From: Candidatus Pullilachnospira intestinigallinarum
GTDB taxonomy: Bacteria; Bacillota; Clostridia; Lachnospirales; Lachnospiraceae
NCBI GenBank assembly: GCA_018711275.1
Contig: DVIN01000051.1
Location: 33,137 to 97,136, forward strand
Reading direction: 5' to 3'
DNA: 64,000 nucleotides
The notes below the pieces were generated by a model that had not been told where the DNA came from, searched no databases, and worked only from the letters and a program-made list of their open reading frames with translations. Positions 1-7,857 of the stretch are shown here, in pieces (the first letter of the stretch is position 1; each line of letters opens with the position of its first letter). Made by a program: the position numbers and the translations under genes.

Positions 1-645
1 CATATACCACTCCTTTCCCTCTGCAGCCAGGTTCATTCCCCGGTAGAAAAGAGCAGCCAGTACCACCTTGTATACCAGTCCCAGGCAGATTTTCCAGATA
101 CCGTCGCCTGCCAGGCGAAGGTACGCTTCCCGGGACAGTGTCCGTTGCCAGTCCCCGCCGAATCTGCGGCTCCGGTCAATGGGGCCGGAGCTGAACGTCG
201 GGAAAAACAGCAGAAATCCGCTGTATTCCAGAAACGGCGCCGCAGTGATGACTCCGTCATAGATCTCGATAATCATCTGCAGAGCCTTAAAGGTCAGATA
301 GGAAACGCCAAGAAAGCCGAAGAAACTGCTGCCCCACAGTCCCGCGATCTTTCCGGCAGCCAGCGGAAAAAGCGCGGCAGCCATCACCAGTCCATACAGA
401 CCGCCCTTCCGTCCCATCCGCCCGCGCAGGATCAGATAGCCGCGAATCAGCGCGTACTCCCAGAAAAAGAAAACCGCCAGATAAAAAAGCTGCCGCGGAG
501 AATCTTTCAGCACCAGAACAATCAGAAGAAGGGATACCGCCAGCGTATAATACCGCAGCGGCTTTTGGGCGATCCCCAGTGCCAGGGCTGCCAGCAGAAC
601 AGGAATCAGGCAGAGAAAAAACGGAAGGCCTTCAAAAAAGTTCAC
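1..645 (-). CDS. dltB: DltB, membrane-bound O-acyltransferase for D-alanine transfer (3' part outside window)
   Basis: Partial: only the first 215 codons lie in the window. Reading on the minus strand starts at a GTG that overlaps the dltA stop (cgGTGa), with the dltA tail supplying GGGAGGAATGG as SD. The protein is hydrophobic from the start and contains the MBOAT/DltB block FLGVSYLTFKALQMIIEIYD followed by FLLFFPTFSSGPIDRSRRF. In the family DltB, an inner-membrane acyltransferase, moves D-alanine from DltC carrier protein toward lipoteichoic acid. Translational coupling with dltA fits the dltABCD operon; dltC and dltD would lie beyond base 1. The GTG start is inferred from the overlap and from family alignment. 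Confidence 0.88.
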   Translation of the reverse strand, partial: MNFFEGLPFFLCLIPVLLAALALGIAQKPLRYYTLAVSLLLIVLVLKDSPRQLFYLAVFFFWEYALIRGYLILRGRMGRKGGLYGLVMAAALFPLAAGKIAGLWGSSFFGFLGVSYLTFKALQMIIEIYDGVITAAPFLEYSGFLLFFPTFSSGPIDRSRRFGGDWQRTLSREAYLRLAGDGIWKICLGLVYKVVLAALFYRGMNLAAEGKEWYM

Positions 646-2234
646 CGCGCCATTCCTCCCAGCGCTTTTCTGTCCGCTTTCCCGTTATTGGTCAGAGGCA
701 TCCGGGGCAGCACCACAATCTTTTTGGGAATCATATAGGAGGGCAGAAACTCCATAAGCTGCCGGCGCAGCATGGCTCCGTCCCCGCTTTGCTGCTCTTC
801 CCCTTCGTCTCCCGTCAGGCTCTGATCCCGGGAAACAAACGCCGTCAGGCTGCGGATTTTTCCGCCCCTTTCTCTGGGAATCACCACCGCATGGGATATT
901 CCCGGCAGCTTTCTCAGATTGCTTTCAATATCCTCCAGCTCGATCCGGTAGCCGTGCAGCTTTACCTGCAGATCCATTCTTCCGCCGTAATACAGCATTC
1001 CATCTTTCAGGTATCCTGCGTCCCCGGTACGGTATCCCCGTATTTGTCTTTCCTGTTCCTTCCGTACAAAAAATGCCCTGGCGGTCAGATCCTCTCTTCC
1101 CAGGTATCCGGTACTCACCGTATCCCCCAGAATCACGATCTCTCCCTGTTCTCCTTCCGGCAGCAGCTCCCCCTTCTCATCCCAGATCTCAATCCGGGTG
1201 CCGGGCCGTATTTTTCCCACCGGAAGAGGTTTCTCCCCGTTGGCCATTTCATCGGTAATTTCCACCTCGGTCACCGCCACCGTGGACTCGGTGGGACCAT
1301 AGGTATTCACCACCGCCGCCTGCGGAAAACGGTTTTTCAGCCGGCAAACCGTCGCGCAGGGAAGCGTCTCTCCGCAGAAGAGGAACGTGCGAAGCCGCGG
1401 CAGCAGCCTTTCTCCAAAAGAAGGATCTGCCAGGCACAGTTCCGCGAAAGAAGGGGTGGACACCCAGACGCCGGCTCCGGAATTCTTCAGGGAGTCCATC
1501 AGGCTCTGATAATCTTCCTGCACCTCTTTTTCCAGACACCACAGCGTTCCGCCGCAGGCCAGGCAGGTATACAGATCCATCACCGACAGATCAAAGGAAA
1601 ACGGCGCCTGATTCAAAAATACCGCTCCCTGCTTTTCTTTTTCCGGGCCGCCCAAATCCACCGACCATTCCAGAAAATGGTTCAGGCAGTCCGCCGTTAT
1701 TTTCACCCCTTTGGGCGTTCCCGTGCTTCCGGAGGTGAAAATAATATAGAAGGTATCCTCGCCATTCACCGGCTGCATCCCGGAGGCGGCAGTTTTCCTG
1801 GGAGCTCCTTTGCCGTTTCTTTCCGCGCGCCCGCTTTCCGGCCGCTGCCCTTCCCCGATAATGCTGGCCAGACGGTCCGCGCCCCAGATCTCCTTCTCCG
1901 TTTTCACCGCAAGCTTCCCCGGCGCCAGCGCCACCGGAGAATCCAGACATTCCAGAATCGCTTCTGTCCGGACGTCCGGCACGGAACAGTCAATGGGACA
2001 ATAGGCTCTCCCTGATTTCACACAGGCCAGAAAACATACCGGCATGTAAGCTTCTTTATGTCCATAAACCGCCACCGGCTGACGATTATCGCCGCAGGCT
2101 TCCTCCAGCGCCGCCGCCAGACGGTCCGAAGCGGTCCACAGTTCTCCATAGGTCAGAGTCTGACTTCGGTTCCGAAAAGCCACTCTCTCTGGCATGGTAT
2201 CGGCACAATCTTTTATCTGTTTGAGAATATTCAT
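642..2234 (-). CDS. dltA: D-alanine--D-alanyl carrier protein ligase DltA
   Basis: 530 aa, the usual length for DltA (about 500-530). AMP-binding enzyme of the ANL superfamily: the phosphate-binding loop FTSGSTGTPKGVKI is near residue 165, the acceptor motif NTYGPTESTVAVTEVEI near 310, and TGDAGYLKDGMLYYGGRMD near 400; the C-terminal part ends with the conserved lysine context NNGKADRKAL. It activates D-alanine with ATP and loads it on DltC for D-alanylation of teichoic acids, which lowers negative wall charge. A good SD (AAGGAAGTG) precedes ATG 2234. It is the first gene of the dlt operon here and is divergent from a MATE exporter. A canonical promoter was not clear between 2235 and 2400. 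Confidence 0.93.
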   Translation of the reverse strand: MNILKQIKDCADTMPERVAFRNRSQTLTYGELWTASDRLAAALEEACGDNRQPVAVYGHKEAYMPVCFLACVKSGRAYCPIDCSVPDVRTEAILECLDSPVALAPGKLAVKTEKEIWGADRLASIIGEGQRPESGRAERNGKGAPRKTAASGMQPVNGEDTFYIIFTSGSTGTPKGVKITADCLNHFLEWSVDLGGPEKEKQGAVFLNQAPFSFDLSVMDLYTCLACGGTLWCLEKEVQEDYQSLMDSLKNSGAGVWVSTPSFAELCLADPSFGERLLPRLRTFLFCGETLPCATVCRLKNRFPQAAVVNTYGPTESTVAVTEVEITDEMANGEKPLPVGKIRPGTRIEIWDEKGELLPEGEQGEIVILGDTVSTGYLGREDLTARAFFVRKEQERQIRGYRTGDAGYLKDGMLYYGGRMDLQVKLHGYRIELEDIESNLRKLPGISHAVVIPRERGGKIRSLTAFVSRDQSLTGDEGEEQQSGDGAMLRRQLMEFLPSYMIPKKIVVLPRMPLTNNGKADRKALGGMAR

Positions 2235-2436
2235 CCAGCTGTCACTTCCTTTTCAAAAAATTGCTATCATACCGTACCATGAAAAACGATAGTCATACAA
2301 GAGCGTTCTCTAAATTATAAGGTTAATTAAGATTTTCTTCTTTTTTGTAAGAAAATTCACAGAAAATCGACTTAAAATATTAAGAAACGCTGGCGATTTT
2401 GCGTACCGGAAACGCTGGAATCCATGTAATTATCAG

Positions 2437-2481
2437 TTGACACTTCCCCTGTATACTGATAAAATTGATTACGATTCGTAA
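2437..2481 (+). promoter_or_regulatory. Promoter and palindromic operator of the first MATE gene
   Basis: TTGACA (2437-2442), 17-nt spacer, TAAAAT (2460-2465). A perfect palindrome TTACGA-T-TCGTAA lies at 2469-2481, on the predicted transcription start, a position typical of a repressor site. Upstream, GAAACGCTGG occurs twice (2384-2393 and 2409-2418). The promoter is seen directly; the operator role is inferred and the regulator is unknown. Confidence 0.7.
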
Positions 2482-2514
2482 GTTTAAAATTTCGTTTAGA
2501 AAGAAGGAGTAAAA

Positions 2515-3864
2515 ATGGCACAGACAACAGCCGGCGATCTGACCCGGGGGCCGGTATTGAAAACCATGATGAAATTTGCCGTTCCCATGATCCTGGGAAA
2601 TCTGCTGCAGCAGTGTTACAACGTGGCGGATACCCTGATTGTGGGCCAGTTTATCGGATCGGACGCCCTGGCGGCCGTGGGCTCCGCCTACACCCTGATG
2701 ACCTTTCTCACCTCCATTCTGCTGGGACTTTGCATGGGAAGCGGAACTGTCTTTTCCATCCGGTTTGGCCAGAAGGATGAGGAAGGGCTGAAAGAAGCCC
2801 TGTGGACCTCTTTTGTTCTCATCGCCGGACTGGCCGTTCTGCTGAATCTTTTCACCTTCGCGGGGGTGGATCTGATCATCCGTCTGCTGCAGGTCCCTGC
2901 GGAGATTTGTGGGATGATGAGGGAATACCTGGTGGTGATTTTCGCCGGCATCCTGGCCACTTTTCTCTACAACTATTTTGCTTCCCTGCTGCGGGCTGTG
3001 GGGAATTCCGTAACACCGCTGGTTTTCCTTGCTTTTTCCGCCCTGCTGAACATTGTGCTGGATCTCTGGTTTGTCATCGGTCTGAAACGGGGGGTGGCCG
3101 GCGCCGCGGAAGCCACCGTAATCTCCCAGTATGTATCCGGCCTTGGTCTTATGGCCTATACCTGGATCCGTTTTCCCCAGTTTCGCTTTTCCCATATTAC
3201 CTGGCGGCTTCGCCGGGAATGTATCCGGGAGATCACCGGCTTTTCCCTGCTCACCTGCGTCCAGCAGTCCGTGATGAATCTGGGAATTCTGATGGTTCAG
3301 GGTCTGGTGAACAGTTTCGGCACCACGGTCATGGCGGCCTTCGCGGCGGCAGTGAAAATTGATTCCTTCGCCTATATGCCGGTGCAGGATTTCGGAAATG
3401 CCTTTTCCACCTTCATCGCTCAGAATTTCGGCGCAAAAAAAGAGGACCGGATCCGCCGGGGACTGCGGGACGCCGTCCTGGTATCCGTCCTGTTCTGCCT
3501 TGTGATTTCCGCTCTGATCTGGATCTTTGCCCGGCCGCTGATGCTGCTGTTCGTAAATGCCGCAGAGACCGCTATCCTGGCGGAAGGCATCCGCTATCTC
3601 CACATTGAAGGGAGCTTCTACTGCGGTATCGGCTGCCTGTTCCTGCTGTACGGCCTGTACCGGGCGCTGGGGAAGCCGGGAATGTCGGTGGTACTCACCG
3701 TCATTTCTTTAGGCACCCGTGTGGCCCTGGCCTATCTTCTTTCTGCCATCCCCGCCGTGGGCGTGGTGGGAATCTGGTGGTCCGTACCCATCGGGTGGGC
3801 GCTGGCGGATCTTACGGGGCTTGTATATTATCGATGGAAAAAGGGAACCCTGCTGAAGATGTGA
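2515..3864 (+). CDS. MATE family efflux transporter
   Basis: 449 aa with about 12 hydrophobic segments and the MatE-domain pattern repeated in two halves (FAVPMILGNLLQQCYNVADT at the N terminus; ITGFSLLTCVQQSVMNLGIL mid-protein). MATE proteins export cationic drugs or metabolites by Na+ or H+ antiport. This sequence belongs to the NorM/DinF-like group common in clostridia; the substrate cannot be told from sequence. SD AGAAGGAG precedes ATG 2515. The gene has its own promoter with a palindromic operator, so it is probably induced singly. Its 3' end faces a cobalamin riboswitch transcript running on the opposite strand. Confidence 0.93.
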   Translation: MAQTTAGDLTRGPVLKTMMKFAVPMILGNLLQQCYNVADTLIVGQFIGSDALAAVGSAYTLMTFLTSILLGLCMGSGTVFSIRFGQKDEEGLKEALWTSFVLIAGLAVLLNLFTFAGVDLIIRLLQVPAEICGMMREYLVVIFAGILATFLYNYFASLLRAVGNSVTPLVFLAFSALLNIVLDLWFVIGLKRGVAGAAEATVISQYVSGLGLMAYTWIRFPQFRFSHITWRLRRECIREITGFSLLTCVQQSVMNLGILMVQGLVNSFGTTVMAAFAAAVKIDSFAYMPVQDFGNAFSTFIAQNFGAKKEDRIRRGLRDAVLVSVLFCLVISALIWIFARPLMLLFVNAAETAILAEGIRYLHIEGSFYCGIGCLFLLYGLYRALGKPGMSVVLTVISLGTRVALAYLLSAIPAVGVVGIWWSVPIGWALADLTGLVYYRWKKGTLLKM

Positions 3865-3867
3865 AAC

Positions 3868-4146
3868 AGAAAACCGTTTCCCGTGAAATGAAAAATTCCG
3901 GCCGGAACGCTTCCCCGCCGCAGCGCCGTCCATGCGGAGTAAACCGCGCTGCGCCAGAGGATGCTTCCTGCCGGAATCTTTCTTCCTGCCATTTAATCTT
4001 TGCATAAAATTCGGTCACAAGGTGCAGAAACGGTGCGTCATCCCGTCTCACACATTCCATAATTCTATTCCTGCATTGTCCGGACATCCGGAAAGGAACC
4101 GATCCTCGCGGAACGTTTTCATTTCACAGGAAAACCGTTTTTTTGT
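3868..4146. repeat. Small non-coding element with about 31-bp imperfect terminal inverted repeats
   Basis: The left end (3870-3900) and the reverse complement of the right end (4109-4141) share AAAAC[C/G]GTTT, then GTGAAATGAAAA, then TTCCG, with one- to two-base differences. GTGAAATGAAAAA recurs just outside the right end (4145-4157). The inside has no convincing gene: a 91-codon minus-strand frame (4087-3812) has no SD and no recognisable features. Size and termini resemble a miniature inverted-repeat element; a clean target-site duplication is not certain (GTGAAA flanks both sides). Confidence 0.4.
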
Positions 4147-4152
4147 GAAATG

Positions 4153-4182
4153 AAAAAATGTCTGCTTTCGTGGAAAGCAGAC
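4153..4182 (-). terminator. Intrinsic terminator of the cobalamin riboswitch
   Basis: On the minus strand a perfect 10-bp stem GTCTGCTTTC/GAAAGCAGAC with a 3-nt loop is followed by ATTTTTT. It sits about 55 nt downstream of the conserved riboswitch 3' box and is the natural expression platform (transcription termination) of the riboswitch. Confidence 0.8.
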
Positions 4183-4237
4183 ACTCCTTATCAATATGCA
4201 GGGATGCAAAACTTTACACGGAAGTTTTCACCTTTTC

Positions 4238-4412
4238 ATAATGAGCAGGTTTCCTGGCTCGCAGATCATCGTCCGGCTTCTCCTTCTCATACCTTATGGT
4301 ACAATGGAAACTTTTGAAGCCTTACTCCCTGCTTACAGTGACCGGATCGCTCAGGACTCGCACCTGATTCCCTCTCTCACCGGCCGATTTTCTCTGCCGG
4401 TGCACTCATCAT
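4238..4412 (-). ncRNA. Cobalamin (B12) riboswitch aptamer
   Basis: Minus strand. The conserved core is present in order: the paired arms CACCGGC/GCCGGTG, then GGGAATCAGGTGCGAGTCC, TGAGCGATCCGGTCACTGTAA, a variable arm, and the terminal box GAGCCAGGAAACCTGC (4245-4260), all diagnostic of the cobalamin riboswitch family. It has its own strong promoter upstream and a terminator downstream. What is odd is that no minus-strand gene follows: the next 290 bases hold the inverted-repeat element and after it the 3' end of the plus-strand MATE gene. Read-through would therefore give RNA antisense to the MATE message, or the regulated gene has been lost. Confidence 0.9.
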
Positions 4413-4438
4413 GTTTCTATGGAATTTTATACAACACA

Positions 4439-4467
4439 CTTATATCACATTGTTATCAAATTGTCAA
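4439..4467 (-). promoter_or_regulatory. Promoter of the cobalamin riboswitch transcript
   Basis: Minus strand TTGACA (4462-4467), 17-nt spacer, TATAAG (4439-4444). A consensus -35 and optimal spacing place the transcription start near 4432, about 20 nt before the aptamer. This shows the riboswitch is made as its own transcription unit and not as read-through from the ABC permease gene upstream. Confidence 0.75.
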
Positions 4468-4538
4468 GAATCCGGCAGATATATTGATGATTTCTCGTGA
4501 CAGGGAAGCCGGAAGGCTGAACTGTTCGATTTCTCCGC

Positions 4539-5183
4539 TCACCGTCCTCTCTCAAACAGTTTCAGCGAAATCCCATAGCAGACCGCCACAATCAGCGCAG
4601 TAAGCGCCAAACAGCCTCCCCAAAGAAGAACCGGATTTTTTGACAGCACCTGCAGCACCGGCGCATCCAGCCAGACCACCAGTATATAAACGGCCATTCC
4701 CGCCAGAATGGAAATCATATAGAATACTGACGTCACCGTCACATTGCCCAGGAAGGATACCACCAGGTTCATCGCCATATAAATCCATCCGATCATCAGA
4801 CTGGCCAGTCCCAGCTGCAGGTAACCCAGAGGCGTACAGGTATGCCGCCACAGCGCGTCGATGACAAGAAGCGCCAGCACCAGGGCCATATCCCACAGTC
4901 CATCCAGAAGAGACGCGCAGAATCTGGCCTGTACGATCTCCTTCCGGCTGCAGGGAAGGGTCAGCAGATATCTGGTGTATGCCTGACCGGAATCAATTTC
5001 CTTGATCATCACCGGAAGATTTGCCGTTCCCATAGGCAGAATCAGCAGGGTCACCAGGGTAAGTCCGATGCCCTTCGGTATCAGCAGAAACGCCGCCACG
5101 CAAATCAAATAACTGAAATATCTGGAAAATGCACTCATTCTTCTTCTGTAGGCCAGACGGTCTGCCATCACCAGTCCACTCAT
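4539..5183 (-). CDS. ABC-2 type transporter permease
   Basis: 214 aa, about six hydrophobic segments, of the small ABC-2 permease type that accompanies YtrB-like ATPases. Its ATG overlaps the stop of the ATPase gene (ATGA), so the two are translationally coupled. Together they would form an exporter of unknown substrate in the cytoplasmic membrane. The segment EIDSGQAYTRYLLTLPCSRKE is typical of the cytoplasmic loop of this permease family. Third gene of a GntR-ATPase-permease operon; the family is often linked to cell-envelope stress, but the substrate here is not determinable. Confidence 0.8.
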   Translation of the reverse strand: MSGLVMADRLAYRRRMSAFSRYFSYLICVAAFLLIPKGIGLTLVTLLILPMGTANLPVMIKEIDSGQAYTRYLLTLPCSRKEIVQARFCASLLDGLWDMALVLALLVIDALWRHTCTPLGYLQLGLASLMIGWIYMAMNLVVSFLGNVTVTSVFYMISILAGMAVYILVVWLDAPVLQVLSKNPVLLWGGCLALTALIVAVCYGISLKLFERGR

Positions 5184-6043
5184 ATTCTTTCCCCCTTAAT
5201 ATAAAATAACATGATATCCTCGATGGAGGCCCGGTCAATGGCCAGATCGCGAATATGCTCCTGCAGCTCTCTCCGGTTGTTCACCAGCACCCGGTACTCA
5301 TAATCGCCCCGGATATAGGCCTCCACGTCCTCCTCATTCAGCGCCTCAAAAGTCTCCTTCCCGCAGTGAAGCACCCCGTAATTCAGATCCAGTTCCTCCT
5401 TTGTCTTCTGGAACATCACCCTGCCCTCATGCAGCAGTACGATGTGATCCGCAATCTTATCCAGATCACTGGTAATATGGGTGGACATCAGCACCGCATG
5501 ATTTTCATCCTCCAGAAATTCCTGCAGAATCTCCAGAATCTCATCCCGCATCACCGGATCCAGGCCGCTGGTGGCTTCATCCAGAATCATCAGCTCCGGC
5601 CGGTGGGAAAGGGCCGCCGCGAAGTTGAACTTCACCCGCATTCCTTTGGAATAGTCCTTGATTCTTTTCTCTCCGGGAAGGTTAAACCGGTCCATGTACC
5701 TCTTGAAAAGTTCTCCGTCCCATCTTCCCGGAAACATCCGGCTCATGATTTTTTCCACATCCTTCGGATAGTACATCAGATACGGATCCAGACCGTCGAT
5801 GATCACTCCCATCCGTTCCTTGGCCTTACGGGCCGTCTTTTCATGGCTCTGCCCGAAAATCTCGATATTCCCCTCATCCAGAGAAATCAGATCCAGCAGT
5901 GCGGAAATGGTAGTGGACTTCCCTGCTCCATTTTCCCCGATCAGTCCCAGGATCATGCCCCTGGGGACCTGAAAACTCACATGATCCAACGAAAATTCCT
6001 TGTAATGTTTGGTGATTCCCTCCACCCTGACAATCGCGTCCAT
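5180..6043 (-). CDS. ABC transporter ATP-binding protein (YtrB-like)
   Basis: 287 aa from the chosen ATG. Walker A GLIGENGAGKST, signature KDYSKGMRVKFNFAAALSH, Walker B PELMILDEATSGLDP and the switch histidine STHITSDLDKIADH are all present, so it should hydrolyse ATP. An upstream in-frame ATG at 6058 is possible, but AGGAGG lies between it and ATG 6043 at proper spacing, so 6043 is preferred; this leaves one base after the GntR stop. The partner permease follows with a 4-base overlap. ATPases of this kind next to a YtrA-type GntR regulator form small exporters expressed under envelope or nutrient stress. Confidence 0.9.
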   Translation of the reverse strand: MDAIVRVEGITKHYKEFSLDHVSFQVPRGMILGLIGENGAGKSTTISALLDLISLDEGNIEIFGQSHEKTARKAKERMGVIIDGLDPYLMYYPKDVEKIMSRMFPGRWDGELFKRYMDRFNLPGEKRIKDYSKGMRVKFNFAAALSHRPELMILDEATSGLDPVMRDEILEILQEFLEDENHAVLMSTHITSDLDKIADHIVLLHEGRVMFQKTKEELDLNYGVLHCGKETFEALNEEDVEAYIRGDYEYRVLVNNRRELQEHIRDLAIDRASIEDIMLFYIKGERI

Positions 6044-6044
6044 A

Positions 6045-6419
6045 TTAATCCTCCTCATAGAATACTTTCAGCGCCTGAATCAGCCGGGAAAGTTCAATCC
6101 CGTGGGTCTTTCCGATATCGGCTGCTTCCTGCAGTTTTTCTTCCGCGATTCTAAGCTGCTCTTCTCTGAGGAAGTCTTTGTTCTGCGCAGCAACAAATGC
6201 TCCCTTGCCCGCCACGGTCTCGATAAACCCCTCTTTCTGCAGATCCTCATAAGCGTGCTGAACTGTAATCACACTGACGTGAAGCGATTTGGCCAGGCTT
6301 CTCATCCCCGGAAGCCCGTCCCCGGTTTTCAGTTCACCGCGCATCACCTTCGCTTTGATCTGCGAGGCAATCTGCTCATAAATAGGTCTGGCGGAACTGT
6401 TGCTTAGAATAATTTCCAA
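6045..6419 (-). CDS. GntR family transcriptional regulator (YtrA subfamily)
   Basis: 124 aa, short form with an N-terminal winged helix-turn-helix (ARPIYEQIASQIKAKVMRGE, LPGMRSLAKSLHVSVITVQHAYEDL) and a short C-terminal helical dimerisation tail, as in YtrA; no large effector domain. It starts at TTG 6419 with SD GAGGTGAGA. A 9-bp inverted repeat TACTGTACT/AGTACAGTA overlaps its own -10 box, so autorepression of the operon is likely. It heads the operon with the ABC ATPase and permease. Confidence 0.9.
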   Translation of the reverse strand: MEIILSNSSARPIYEQIASQIKAKVMRGELKTGDGLPGMRSLAKSLHVSVITVQHAYEDLQKEGFIETVAGKGAFVAAQNKDFLREEQLRIAEEKLQEAADIGKTHGIELSRLIQALKVFYEED

Positions 6420-6453
6420 AACATCTCACCTCATTTCCGGGTACCTCTGTATG

Positions 6454-6505
6454 TACTGTACTGTTTTGTTAAGTACAGTATAGTTGAGTATCTCCCGATT
6501 GTCAA
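6454..6505 (-). promoter_or_regulatory. Promoter and GntR operator of the ABC operon
   Basis: Minus strand TTGACA (6500-6505), 17-nt spacer, TATACT (6477-6482). The inverted repeat TACTGTACT-N9-AGTACAGTA (6454-6480) is perfect over 9 bp per arm and overlaps the -10 and start site. Its position and the neighbouring YtrA-type gene make it the probable operator of that repressor. Confidence 0.8.
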
Positions 6506-6533
6506 CAGCAAAATTTAAAAAATAATTCCCGTA

Positions 6534-6583
6534 GAAAAACGGCCCGGACATCTGCAGTTCTTCTGCCGCAGATGTCCGGGCCG
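6534..6583 (-). terminator. Terminator after ilvA
   Basis: Minus strand: perfect 16-bp stem starting CGGCCCGGACATCTGC, 12-nt loop, then TTTTTC. Ends transcription of the ftsY/ilvA end of the housekeeping operon. Confidence 0.88.
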
Positions 6584-6603
6584 CTGTCCGGTTCTGATAT
6601 TTC

Positions 6604-7815
6604 TTACAGACTGGGACGCACCAGTTTTACCCGATAGCCTTCCTTCTCCAGTCGATGTACAATTTTCTCCTTGTGCTCGGTTCCAAAAGCCTCCATGGTG
6701 ATTCTCAGCTCCACCGCCGCATTCCGGTTGGTGCTGTAGAACTGGTTGTGATCCAGCTTGATGACATTGCCCTGCTCTTCGGCAATCAATCCGGATACCC
6801 GGCTCAGTTCGCCGGGACGGTCCGGCAGAAGGACGGAAACCGTAAAGATCCGGTCTCTCTGAATCAGGCCCAGCTGCACCACAGATGCCATGGTGATCAC
6901 ATCCATATTTCCTCCGCTGAGCACAGACACCACTTTTTTGTCTTTTACATTCAGATGCTTCAGAGCGGCCACCGTCAGAAGGCCGGAATTCTCCACGATC
7001 ATCTTGTGATTTTCCACCATATCCAGGAAGCAGACGATCAGCTCATCATCCTCCACGGTGATGATTCCGTCCAGGTTTTCCTGAAGATAGGGGAATACAT
7101 GCTCTCCGGGCGTCTTAACCGCCGTACCGTCAGCGATGGTGTTGACAGTGGGAAGGGTGGTCACCGCTCCTTTGTCCACGGATACCTGCAGACAGTTGGC
7201 TCCTGCGGGCTCCACGCCGATCACCTGGATATGGGGATTGAGAAGCTTCGCCAGTGTGGATACACCGGTGGCCAGTCCGCCGCCGCCCACGGGCACCAGA
7301 ATATAATCCACCAGGGGCAGTTCCTTGATAATCTCCATGGCGATGGTTCCCTGGCCGGTGGCAACGGCAAGATCGTCAAAGGGGTGGATAAAGGTATACC
7401 CGTTCTCCTCAGCCAGTTTCAGGGCATACTCGCAGGCCTCGTCGTACACATCCCCGTAAAGCACCACCTCAGCCCCGTAGCTTTTCGTGCGCTCCACCTT
7501 GATCAGCGGTGTGGTGGTGGGCATGACAATGACAGCCTTTGCCCCGTAAGCCTTGGCGGCATAAGCCACACCCTGGGCATGATTGCCGGCGGAAGCCGTA
7601 ATCAGTCCCTTGTCTCTTTCTTCCTGAGACAGTGTGCTGATCTTATAGTAAGCGCCTCTCAGCTTGTAGGCTCCCGTTCTCTGCATATTCTCCGGTTTAA
7701 AGTACACCTTGTTTCCGGTATTTTTGCTGAAGTAATCACTGTATATCAGCTTGGTCTCCTGAGTGACCTGTTTTACGATCTCTGAGGCTTCTTCAAATTT
7801 ATCCAGTGTCAACAT
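6604..7815 (-). CDS. ilvA: Threonine ammonia-lyase (threonine dehydratase)
   Basis: 403 aa from ATG 7815, chosen because GGAGGAAGA lies just before it; a frame-open ATG 13 codons upstream has no SD. A PLP enzyme of fold type II: the Schiff-base lysine is K51 in GAYKLRGA, the glycine loop is PVGGGGLATG, and an ACT domain forms the last ~75 residues (VSVLLPDRPGELSRVSGLIA). It deaminates threonine to 2-oxobutyrate, the entry to isoleucine synthesis or threonine catabolism. The single ACT domain and length match the clostridial/TdcB-like long form; whether it is biosynthetic or catabolic is not settled by sequence. It follows ftsY closely and is ended by a strong terminator. Confidence 0.92.
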   Translation of the reverse strand: MLTLDKFEEASEIVKQVTQETKLIYSDYFSKNTGNKVYFKPENMQRTGAYKLRGAYYKISTLSQEERDKGLITASAGNHAQGVAYAAKAYGAKAVIVMPTTTPLIKVERTKSYGAEVVLYGDVYDEACEYALKLAEENGYTFIHPFDDLAVATGQGTIAMEIIKELPLVDYILVPVGGGGLATGVSTLAKLLNPHIQVIGVEPAGANCLQVSVDKGAVTTLPTVNTIADGTAVKTPGEHVFPYLQENLDGIITVEDDELIVCFLDMVENHKMIVENSGLLTVAALKHLNVKDKKVVSVLSGGNMDVITMASVVQLGLIQRDRIFTVSVLLPDRPGELSRVSGLIAEEQGNVIKLDHNQFYSTNRNAAVELRITMEAFGTEHKEKIVHRLEKEGYRVKLVRPSL

Positions 7816-7857
7816 TTTGTCTTCCTCCTCTGTCCTGTTTCCGTACTGTTGCAAATG

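Noticed and set aside
145..2015. Plus-strand frames of 197 and 478 codons
   Set aside because: Antisense to dltB and dltA, which carry clear family motifs.
3812..4087. 91-codon minus-strand frame downstream of the cobalamin riboswitch
   Set aside because: Would be the only candidate for a riboswitch-controlled gene, but has no proper SD, overlaps the MATE gene end and has unlike-protein composition.
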